DNA of 64,000 bases. Source: Alnus glutinosa. Taxonomy: Eukaryota > Streptophyta > Magnoliopsida > Fagales > Betulaceae. Where the stretch lies: assembly GCF_958979055.1 (NCBI RefSeq), contig NC_084893.1:6823071-6887070 (forward strand), given 5' to 3'. A model generated the notes under the pieces. That model worked only from the letters and a program-made list of their open reading frames with translations, made no database searches and was not told the DNA's origin. Within the stretch, counting starts at the first letter, position 1. Every line of letters starts with the position of its first letter. Below, piece by piece: positions 46,948 to 56,914 of this stretch. The translations under genes and the position numbers were made by a program.

Positions 46948-49160
46948 TGTCGTCCTGTGGTTGAGACTGAGCCTCTTCTCAAGCTGATCCTACTTGGGAA
47001 TTTTTGACAGAGTGCTGGATTCTTTGTCTGTTTTTCTGTTTTAATTTCTTTGCATGGGAGATGTGCTTGAGCGTTTTTGTCTTCAACTGGGTTTCTATTG
47101 GGTATTCTGTTTAGTTCTGGTATATGTTTTTGCTTTCTTGACTTTGAATCACTTGCTGTACAGAAAAGCAGTTCAGGTTGCTTTGACCTTTTTCCCCTTC
47201 TTTGCCCAATTGTCTGATTGGTTGACGGTTTAGAAAAAAATATATCATATTGAAATTTTCATCCGTGGCTGAATATGATAGTTTGGGCATATTTTGTTAA
47301 TAGCAGAACTCAACATTTATGTTTAACAGCAATATTTTGTTAATAGCAGAAAAATTGTCTTGTTGAAGGAGATTTCATTTACATCTTGTAAGTGTTAGGT
47401 TATTAAGCATTACCTGCAAAGTTGATATTCCATTTTTTCTATTGTCTAACATGATCTTATATGTTTCAGGTGTCATTCTTGTGGGCAAATTTTGCTAATG
47501 TAACATGGTGATGTGAATTTAAAAATATGTAGTGCATTTTTATTGGGCTTATGTAAATTTTTTGTTGTACAAGGGCAATTCGGTTGTTGAACATCAGTTG
47601 CCTCTAAATGACTGGAATTAGATTTTGTAGGAATTATTGTATGTTTTGGTCTAATTTCAACAAGCCAAAGGCTGGTTGAAATGATTTCATATGAACTGAA
47701 CGGTAAGAAGTGATTTGATTCAAGCCAAAGGCTGGTTGATGAAGCTGATGGGCTCCTATTTGTAGGAGAATTTGGGTAAATAAATATGATAATGAAATCA
47801 ATGTAATTTGATTGCCATCAATAAATAATTACAATAAATCTCTTTAATCTAATCTCCTAATATACTACATCTTTCTCTATTTTTAAAATCCAAAACTGAG
47901 TTCCCTAAAAACACAAAACTGAGCTCCAGTTTCTTACACATGATCTGATCAAATACTCATCTATAGGAATAAGCATCTAAATCAAATACAAATCAATTTT
48001 TTCATTGCTTCAGGCAACAACAATTGACAAGAAAGCAAACAACACTGAAGCAAAGTGTACCAAACACCAATAACAAAAATTACCAAACAAGGGATTTCAC
48101 GTCAGCCTTCCAAACCTTCCAATCTTCCATTTTCCTCAAAATCTCTCAAATGTTGCAAAAAATTCCAACCCCAACAGTAGCAACAACAATCACCAACATA
48201 TGCACAAAGAATCAAGTTGTTCACTAAAAGTAAGGATCTTTATAGAGAATGAAAGATAACAAGTCAATTACAGAACAACCACATATACTAAGCCGAAGCA
48301 AGCCACCAAACCCTAAAAGCAACAAACTAATTAACCCAAATACGTTAATTACCCCTAAACCAGAATCTAATAGTTACCCAACAACAACTGAATTAAGGAA
48401 ATAAATGCTTGTAGGACAACAACATCCCAAGACCATGACCGTAAAATGGACCATGACCATAAAATGGAGAAAAAGTCTGAAACTATTCACAACACTTGCC
48501 ACTAAATTACAGATTACTAGAACATATTACAAAAGACACTAAGTTATGTCCACAAATTCATTCATCCCTAACCATTCCATAACTGCAATATATGCAAAAA
48601 AAAAAAAAAAAAAAATTATTGAAAACATATACCTTCAACATATCATTCCACAGAGAAGCTGATTTAGTACTTGAACAAATATTATTGAAAACAAAAAATA
48701 AATAATAAAAAAAAAAAGGAGAGTAGCAATTCACCCAGGAAACAAAAACACTACTTGTTATCCATTTTCAAGCCATCACTGGCAACTAACATGATGTTGA
48801 TTATATTACAAAACAAGTAAACATGAAGAAACATCACAAAGAACAATGTACATGCCTCATACATGACACTAACAACTTCAACATTATCACAAGCTGGATC
48901 ATATTCTTCCCGTGCTATTCTTGCTTTGATCTTTCTCAAGTGCTCAGTTACCCTTTCCTCATTAAGACTTCGTAACACATCAACATGCTTTTCCTCAACG
49001 AACAATCTTCTTCGCATTGTGAATTCAAGGTTGATTGCTCAAAGTCCATCTAAGAGTTATTTCGCATAAAAAGTTTAATCAATCAATTGTATTTAATCAC
49101 TTGAGTGAATATAAAGCATATGGTAGAAACTAAAAATATATACATATACATAATATAGAT
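46948..49160. other. Loop of the giant inverted repeat
   Basis: 2.2 kb between the arms, AT-rich with intron- and leader-like composition and no recognised gene. The repeated phrase CAAGCCAAAGGCTGGTTGA occurs twice (about 47660 and 47722). A short charged frame is listed separately. Confidence 0.6.
48751..49017 (-). other. Short unrecognised frame, possible captured exon
   Basis: The ATG at 49017 opens an 88-aa frame. Its first ~55 residues are charged and helix-like (MRRRLFVEEKHVDVLRSLNE and following), while the tail is low-complexity and hydrophobic. A GT splice donor may lie near 48855. It is not recognised as any family. It could be a gene fragment carried by the element, or chance. Confidence 0.2.
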
Positions 49161-49449
49161 CAAACAAAGCAGCACAATCTTAATTAACAAAAAAGGATCA
49201 AAACTGGAAACCTCATTCCACAATCATAAAGGAGAAGTTAATATACCATCATCTTTAATTTATTTTTACACTACTTGAACAAAATTTAAGAAAAATTTCA
49301 GAAAAAACACTAACCACATGATGACACAAACCCAAAAAAAATCTCACGTACCCATGTACCAAAAATCAGAGACTAAGAACAAAAATCCAATTAAAAAATC
49401 TTGCTCTAGAGAACACAAAAAAAATGTAAAATCGTTTTGCAATGAAATG

Positions 49450-50800
49450 AGAGCAGCTTATAATCATCATATTTTAGTGTTTAGAGCAAGTAACACCAAT
49501 CCAAGGAAAACAATCTGTTGTTTCTAAAAAAAAAAAAAACAACCAGCCCCATATTCATAAACCAAAAAAAAAAAAAAAATTGCAAAAAAAAATCTAACCT
49601 TCAAGAACAAAAATAAATCATCATATTTTAGTGTTTAGAGCAAGTAACACCAATCCAAGGAAAACAATATGTTGTTTCTAAAAAAAAAAAAAAAACAACC
49701 AGCCCCATATTCATAAACCAAAAAAAAAAAAAAAAAAAAATTGCAGAAAAAAATCTAACCTTCAAGAACAAAAATAAATCATCATATTTTAGCACTAATC
49801 CAAGGAAAACAATCTGATGTTTCTAAAAAAAAACAACCAGCCCCATATTCATAAACCAAAAAAAAAAAAAAAAATTGCAGAAAAAAAATCTAACCTTCAA
49901 GAACAAAAATAAATCATCATATTTTAGTGTTTAGAGCAAGTAACACCAATCCAAGGAAAACAATCTGTTGTTTCTAAAAAATAAAACAACCAGCCCCATA
50001 TTCATAAACCAAAAAAAAAAAAATTGCAGAAAAAAAAAAAAAATCTAACCTTCAAGAACAAAATAAATCATCATATTTTAGTGTTTAGAGCAAGTAACAC
50101 CAATCCAAGGAAAACAATCTGTTGTTTCTTAAAAAAAAAAACCAACCAGCCCCATATTTTCATAAACCAAAAAAAAAAAAAAATTGCAGAAAAAAAATCT
50201 AACCTTCAAGAACAAAAATAAATCATCATATTTTAGCACTAATCCAAGGAAAACAATATGTTGTTTCTAAAAAAAAACAACCAGCCCCATATTCATAAAC
50301 CAAAAAAAAAAAAAAAAAATTGCAGAAAAAAAAATCTAACCTTCAAAAACAAAAATAAATCATCATATTTTAGTGTTTAGAGCAAGTAACACCAATCCAA
50401 GGAAAACAATCTGTTGTTTCTAAAAAATAAAACAACCAGCCCCATATTCATAAACCAAAAAAAAAAAATTGCAGAAAAAAAAAATCTAACCTTCAAGAAC
50501 AAAATAAATCATCATATTTTAGTGTTTAGAGCAAGTAACACCAATCCAAGGAAAACAATCTGTTGTTTCTTAAAAAAAAAAACCAACCAGCCCCATATTT
50601 TCATAAACCAAAAAAAAAAAAAAATTGCAGAAAAAAAATCTAACCTTCAAGAACAAAAATAAATCATCATATTTTAGCACCAATCCAAGGAAAACAATCT
50701 GTTGTTTCTAAAAAAAAACAACCAGCCCCATATTCATAAACCAAAAAAAAATTGCAGAAAAAAAATCTAACCTTCAAGAACAAAAATAAATCACAAGCAT
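49450..50800 (-). repeat. Tandem array in the right arm: higher-order repeat of long-long-short units
   Basis: Reading left to right the unit junctions are long (AGTGTTTAGAGCAAGTAACA) near 49470 and 49630, short (TAGCACTAATCC) near 49790, long near 49925 and 50078, short near 50230, long near 50370 and 50520, and short near 50675. This is a trimer of about 440 bp repeated three times, unlike the block order in the left arm. Confidence 0.75.
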
Positions 50801-51243
50801 CAATAACTTCAAAAACCCATGAATAATAAGTCAGAGAGAGACGGACCGTAGAGAAAAAGGGGAGAGAGACGGTGTCGGTTGGCCCGTTAGTGGGCGTCGC
50901 CGGATTTCGAGCTGGTGCCGTGGGTGGGCATCGCCGGTGCGTTCGGTGAGGAAGTGGTTGGTGGTGGGTGGTGCTTTTTTGGACTGTGGGCGTGGCCTGT
51001 GTCAATGGGCGTCGCCGGATTGGAGGGGGAGACAGAGCAGCAGCAGCAGCAGCGTTTTTGAAAATTTTAGGGCATTTGGGGGAAGAAATGGGGGGAAAGG
51101 GGAAAGCTCACGCGTGCAGTGATTTTTTTTTCTGCATTTTTTTTTTTTTTTAATATATAAATATATAATATATTATATTTTTATGCCACGTAGGACGAGA
51201 GTCGGACGAGCGTCTGACTCTCATCCTACGGATAGACGAGCTC

Positions 51244-51280
51244 ATCCACAACACAAAAACTTTAAGCTCTTTTAGCCGCC
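51244..51280. repeat. 33-bp inverted repeat flanking the MITE region (left copy)
   Basis: ATCCACAACACAAAAACTTT followed by AAGCTCTTTTAG occurs here. Its exact complement lies at 51860-51892. It abuts the right tip of the giant element. Confidence 0.75.
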
Positions 51281-51462
51281 GGGAAATGCTGGATGGGGGA
51301 CACTCATCCGTCCCCCATCACCCATATATAATAAAAAAATAAATTTTTATTAAAAAAGTTGGCTTTGATGGGACATCAAATCCAACTTTTTAATAAAAAA
51401 TTATTTTTTTATAATAAAATGCTCACAGGGGATGGATGAGCGTCCCCTGTGTAGCAAGTCTC
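51281..51462. mobile_element. 182-bp Mutator-type MITE
   Basis: The ends are GGGAAATGCT..GGGGGACACTCATCCGTCCCC and the complement GAGACTTGCT..AGGGGACGCTCATCCATCCCC. A 10-bp direct repeat, TTTAGCCGCC, flanks it at 51271-51280 and 51463-51472, fitting the 9-10-bp Mutator target. An internal palindrome (AAAAAGTTGG..CCAACTTTTT) lies near the centre. No coding capacity. Confidence 0.85.
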
Positions 51463-51472
51463 TTTAGCCGCC

Positions 51473-52207
51473 ACCCTTAGCCTCCCACTGCCTCTTTATG
51501 CAACAACAACTTGGGGCCGCTGCTCAGCAGCCATGGCGACACACAGGGATCACCGTTCACCCAGACCTCGGGCGGCCCGCAAGGGCCGCCAGTCACAGTG
51601 ACGGGGAGAGGCTGCGGGAGGCGACCTCTCCTTGCTGGCAATGATGCCGCTGTGCCCATCGGCGTCTCCGGATGGCGTCTGTGACAGGGAGAGAGGAGCA
51701 AGCTGCCCACAAGGGAGGAGCACTGTTATTTCGTAGTGGATCAATGGGTTTCACAGCAAAATACGTTTTCATGCTTTTCACAAGGCAAAATGGTATTCAA
51801 AATCAATAACAGTGGTTCACATATGCGCAACTGACCAACAATCTCTTAGAGGAGCTCGTCTAAAAGAGCTTAAAGTTTTTGTGTTGTGGATGCTTTCGCC
51901 GCATGAGGATGCACGGGATGAACAGGGGCGGTGGTGTGGGGCTTAGGGTTTCAATGGGTCAAAAGTTAAGGTTTTCGGATCTAAAGGTTTGGGCCACTGG
52001 GTAGGGTTTTTAACCCAAGCCCGATCCAGCATCTTAAAAAAAACAAAAAACTGGGTTATGAAGTGGGCTGACCCGCTTGGGCCGGTCCAATATAGTAGCT
52101 CGACCCAATCAAGAGACATGACCCAATACAGAGACCCGACTTGGTTGGGCCAGCCCAATACAGTAGCCCGCCTAATATAAAGGGTTGACACAGTAACTGG
52201 GCATATG
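51473..52207. other. Intergenic, locally GC-rich, no gene recognised
   Basis: 51520-51700 is GC-rich, with a palindrome-like GGGCGGCCCGCAAGGGCCGCC. The right copy of the 33-bp inverted repeat is at 51860-51892, preceded by CTCTTAGAGGAGCTCGTCTA, which nearly repeats the left edge of the giant element. 52070-52160 has many copies of GACCCAATACAG- and GGCCAGCCCAA-type phrases. Confidence 0.5.
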
Positions 52208-52271
52208 TTGGGATTAGAACTTTGGACCTTGAAGCCCATAAGTGCCAGACCCTTAACCCATTAAGCTATGC
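52208..52271 (-). mobile_element. tRNA-derived SINE head or degenerate tRNA-like sequence
   Basis: On the minus strand there is an A-box-like TAGCTTAATGGGTTAAGG and a B-box-like AGTTCTAATCCCA with tRNA-like spacing. The B-box G is changed to T and no complete cloverleaf is evident, so a working tRNA gene is unlikely. Confidence 0.4.
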
Positions 52272-52356
52272 TTTGTTTTATGCTTTAATGTTAAAGTTTT
52301 ATTCCTTTTATAATTTATATTGTTCAGTATTAATTATTTTAATGCATAAACTTTGG

Positions 52357-52395
<39 letters not shown>

Positions 52396-53025
52396 ATTTA
52401 TATTGTTTAATATAAATTGTTGCATGATGCGTGGACCTAAGAATAATTAACAATACAATATATGTTGGTGTATATTTATAGTACTATTCAAGAATACAAT
52501 GTAAATGAAAGTTTTGTTTAAGGAAAGTCTTGGGATTTAAGAGTGTCCTTGTGAACCCCACGCTTTCTTGGAAACCCACCTGATTGTACCTTGAAGAATA
52601 CTGTTTACTCCATTTTCATATTGGTTTGTTTTATTCCTGTGGCTATTTTTGTAAAGACCAAGAAAATAAATAAGAAGTTTAGCAATTAATAAATTGTAGC
52701 TATTAAATATATAGGACTAATAATTATATTCTAGGTATTAATATTTGTATTATGAAAATATAGTGAATTTAAGATAAAATAATGGAATTAGAATAATAAA
52801 ATACTGTTAATGGGTCATTAAAAAATAATAATAAATAATTAATCTCATTAGTAAAATGTAGTTTGAATAAATGTGGGGTCAAATAGTAATTATTAAAAGA
52901 TAGAATTTTATAATAGTGGGGGTCCTGATGTAATAATAAAACTTGGGGCATTTAAATAAAATGGGAATCTCCCCTTGACACGTGTCAGCACACGGTTGGC
53001 TAGGAGAAGATAACATTATCTTCTC
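52272..53025. other. Intergenic, AT-rich, with a 45-bp poly-T tract
   Basis: Poly-T at about 52350-52392. The palindrome TGACACGTGTCA (near 52977) is mirrored at 53829-53840, on either side of the hAT element. No gene. Confidence 0.55.
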
Positions 53026-53033
53026 CTCTACCC

Positions 53034-53812
53034 TAGGGCTGATCAAATACCCGTAAACCCGCCCTAACCCGCATGCCCCGCCTCTAAAATCTCGGGTTTT
53101 AGTTGATTTTTTGCAGGTACGGGTCCAAAAATGATATACCCATGTGGGGCGGGTCGAGTTGTGGGTTGGGGTTTTTAAAAACCCCGGGGACCCGCCCCGC
53201 ACAATTAAAAAACAAAAAAAAAATATAAAAAAAAAAAATAAATAAAAACCCTAGCAAACTAGCAGTGTTGCGCCCCCCCCCCCCCCCCCCCCTTTCACAT
53301 TTTTTCCTTTCTTTTCTTCCTAAACTCTAGCGCCGCACCCCTTCGCATCTTCTTCTTCTTCTTCTTCTTCTTCAAGATTTCCTGCTGAATCTTGCGTGTT
53401 GCGTCTGCTCCATGGCCATGCCCACCCCTTCGCATCTTCTTCTTCTTCTTCAAGATTTCCTGCTGAATCCTGCGTGTTGCGTCTGCTCCACGCCCACGCC
53501 CACGTGAAAGGTACTTTCTCTCGGTCTCTTCTTTTCTTCTTCTCTTCTTATGATCCACTTATTTTTATTCGTACTTATTTATTGTTTGGTTCTTGGGAAA
53601 ATTTGTGAAAAAGAAAATGTGGAAGAAATACCTGCGGGGATCCCCGCATACCCGCGGATCCCCGCCCCGTGCATTCCCTCCCCACCCCCAACCGCCCCTC
53701 ACGGTTGTAAGGCGTTTTTGGAGGGGTGCGGGTTCACTTTAAGGAACCCACACCCCTGCAGGGCGGGGCCAAAAAAGGTCATCCCCTCCCCCCCACCCCA
53801 TGCTCAGCCCTA
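53034..53812. mobile_element. Non-autonomous hAT element, 779 bp
   Basis: A perfect 8-bp target duplication, CTCTACCC, occurs at 53026-53033 and 53813-53820. The ends are TAGGGCTGATCA and the complement TAGGGCTGAGCA. Subterminal regions are rich in CCCGCCCCGC-type motifs. Inside are a 20-base C run (53273-53292) and a two-copy tandem repeat of about 80 bp around CAAGATTTCCTGCTGAAT (53370 and 53452). No transposase. Confidence 0.9.
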
Positions 53813-53820
53813 CTCTACCC

Positions 53821-55710
53821 CACACACTGACACGTGTCAATCTCTCATTTTTTCTCTTTCTTCTCCTTCTTTTCTTTCTTCCTCTCTTCCCTTGGTCGCA
53901 CGTTCCCTTTCTTCTCTTTTCCTTTTCTTTTTATTTTCTTCTTCCTCTCTTCTCCTCTATTCCACACGCTGCCATCCTCTTCCCATTTTCTCCTTCACCT
54001 CGTCATACACACGAGAGAGAGAGAGAGAGAGCCATTGAATGGAGAGCACCGGAGAGATCAAGCACAAGAGAGATCCGGCCATGTGAAGAAGGAAAATAAT
54101 TTGGTAAATCCCTAACCCTTTCCTTGTATTTTCGGATTACCCATTGATCTTAGACATAGAAAATTGTATGGATTGTGATGGCTTTGTACGGTTCCGAATT
54201 TAGGGCTTTGATTGGATTTGGTTTGGGTTTTGAGTTTCATGTGTACCGGTTGGTAATCACCTAATGGGTGTGAGTTAAAGTTTGATTTTAGCTTGATTTT
54301 TTTGGTAGTGTTAGCTTGTGTTTAATGTCCTAAAATAAGTTGGAGTTTTGGTTGGTTCCCATGGTGGATGAACCGAATGGAAGTTTAGAGTTTCTAGATT
54401 TGTTTTTCGATAGGGAAACTAAATAGTTTCCAATTGGGATTTGGGTATGTGTTTTCTGTTTAGATGATTTTTTATGAATGGGTTGCGTGATTCTAGGATG
54501 CGGTTGGCCGAATCAATGGGTTTTTTAAGCTCGAATTTATTTTCATTCTTTGGTTGCTGATTTTTAGAATTGGGTTCATTTGGCTATGGATTATGTTTCA
54601 TGAGTTTAGATTTAGTGTATGAGTTGATTTTAATATTGAAGGATGAATTGTTAATGGTTGGTTGGACTGATTTGGTGATTGGTGTTCTTGAAGTTTGAGT
54701 TTGTGGGGATTGTGGAAGAGTTCCTAAGTGAATGGTCATATGATATTGTGTTAGATTGTGGATAGTTGTTTGTGTGTTGGCTAATTAGAGATGTTTAGGT
54801 GAGAAGAATATGGTTTTGGAATTGAATCTTTCAGTTCTTTTGCTATATGTTCATGGTCATTTAAAGAAAGTCCATTGGCTAGTCTTGATGTTGAAATTAA
54901 TGTGTTTAGATCTCTTTTGTGTAAATGAAAAATGTGAATCCGTATATGTACAAGGGTTGAATTAAGATCAAGATAATGGGTAATAATGATAAACAAATGA
55001 ATATAATACATTAGTATAAAGAAAGAACAAATCAATGAATAGATAAAGCGGGTAAATAAATAGACCGTAGGACTTTAGTCTAATATAATTAAGGTATATA
55101 ATAAAGTGTAATAAGGGAATAAGTAGATAAAATAAGTAAATAACTTGATGTAAAAGAAATATAAGAATTGATAATTGAGTTAGTCAAATAAATATAGATA
55201 GTGAGTTAGATATTGAAATGTTAACATAACTAATATTGAGGTAGAATTTCTAGGAGATATGAACTAATAACAATAGGTATAATACCTAGTTTAGAAGTCT
55301 ATGCATATGCTTCAAGCTTTAATAAAATGATATGTTACAAGTAGAATTATTATCTAATCTAATATGAGTTATTAAATTAATATGTCAAATAAGGATTAAG
55401 TATTAAATGTATGGTTTAAAATGAAAACGTCGTAGAATCGTAAATAGTCTAAAATAACCTTAAGACAACAAATATAAATTAGTAATATTAAGGAAATATA
55501 AATGGGCTTTAAATCCACTTAGAGTAGTAATTAAAAGTACTTAAGTGTTTTATTGAATTAGGCTTAAGCTTAATAAGCATTTGATATATATATGTATGTA
55601 TACATATATGGACCAAGTGTACTTAGTTAGCTTAAGTGGATAAACAAACCATAAGGCTTAACGTTTAATAATGATAATAAGATAAATTGGTACCCAATTT
55701 ACCTATTCAT
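53821..55710. other. Region with leader-like start but no recognised gene
   Basis: 53840-54110 is pyrimidine-rich, then GA-rich (54011-54031), then has a possible donor GTAAATCC near 54101, as in a plant 5' leader. The following 1.6 kb is AT-rich, intron-like and has no recognisable exon. Confidence 0.35.
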
Positions 55711-56821
55711 CACTACAAAAATTCTTGATTTTAGTAACCTGGGTTTACTAACGTGTAAAAGCCTTTTGCACGTTAGTAAACTATAGTAATGTGAAATCAG
55801 TGGCGTGATTTTCAAGTTCTTAGTCCCTCAGTTAGTAATATCATTTTAGTAACGTCTAAATGAACATTACGTTACTGAATATGTGACGAGTGACGACCCA
55901 TTTTTTTTTTTTTTTTTTTTATATACAAATCATTTGCTTAATCATTAATCTCTTAGAATACAAATGGATCCTCACAGTGGCACGACGATGTGTCGCAAAG
56001 CCAAATCAGAGTACAACATCTAACTACTACGCAGCGAAAAATATAAACTTAATAGCGGAAATCACATCTTAAATATCTATCATAAATTAATAACAACAAG
56101 AGCCATTTAACATCTATGTGTTTAAGTTTTTTCTCAATATAAATACATAACAGAAATGGCTTTATACAATAACAAGTGACACATGCGTCACAAGCCATCA
56201 ACAAAACTCATAAAATAGAGGACGCCCATGGTCCCGCAATTACGACCGTCATGGCGAGCTTCAGTCATAATATCTCACGTGAATTTCTATAACACCATCA
56301 CTACGACCGGAGTACTTGCAACCAGAGGAACATCATCTGGCTGCATTGGACTCTGGACTTGAACATCCCTTCGGATTCTAGTCACTTTGACTCTACATTG
56401 GAGAATCAATTGAAGTCTCCAATCCGAACACTATCCTTATGAAGACCCATGGCCGAAAATCCATTTCTCCTCTTCTTCTTCTCTTCTTTAGACGTCTCTC
56501 TCTGCATCTCTCTCAGTTTCGATCTCTCTCTCAATTTCGATCTCTCCCACTCAACGTGTGTGTGTGTGTGTGTGATGAAGGGTGGAGGAAGAGAGAAATG
56601 GGGAGGGCTATTACGTGTTGTGCGTGAGAGAGAGAGAGAGGAAGAAATGAAAGGAAAAGGAAAAGGAAATGAAAGAGCGTCATGTGTGTGGGGGAAGATA
56701 AATGTGTGGTGTGCTGGAAATGTAAGATGATAAGGTGAGAATGTGTGTTTACAAAAGTGCCCTTCTAGCATAAATGAGAAAGAAAGAAGGATGGGCCTTA
56801 AATATTTAACCTTCATTTGGG
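55711..56821 (+). mobile_element. Left part of a CACTA transposon
   Basis: Starts with CACTACAAAAATTCTTGATT, the classic CACTA tip. Subterminal motifs follow to about 55885: TAGTAAC, ACTAACGTG, CACGTTAGTAA, TAGTAACGTC and ACGTTACTGAA. Beyond that is unrecognised DNA with a GT microsatellite near 56560. It is interrupted at 56827 by a long LTR; subterminal motifs resume after 60780. Confidence 0.75.
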
Positions 56822-56826
56822 CCTAT

Positions 56827-56873
56827 TGTAATACCCCAGATTTTTTTTAAAAAAATTTTATTAATTGGTTTTG

Positions 56874-56914
<41 letters not shown>

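Larger units (their letters stand above)
44729..51243. mobile_element. Giant 6.5-kb inverted-repeat (foldback) element
   Basis: Two arms, 44729-46947 and 49161-51243, are inverted copies of each other around a 2.2-kb loop. The tips both read GAGCTCGTCTATCCGTAGGA, then (C/T)GAGAGTCAGACGCTCG and TCCGACTCTCGTCCTACG, then TGGCATAAAAATATA. Further in are a GC-rich, leader-like block (44860-45170 / 50815-51120) with a CTG/CAG run, then a tandem array of about 130-160-bp units, then unique sequence near the loop. No transposase, reverse transcriptase or other recognised protein is encoded. No direct target duplication was found at these tips. The long arms and captured leader-like DNA suggest a Mutator-like or foldback element; the superfamily is not settled. 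Confidence 0.8.

Noticed and set aside
49318-50662. Small frames across the right tandem array
   Set aside because: Lys/Asn/Pro-rich translations of the repeat, identical between units.
53550-54115. Ser/Phe-rich frames at 53.55-54.1 kb
   Set aside because: Arise from pyrimidine-rich and GA-rich leader-like DNA and cross a transposon end.
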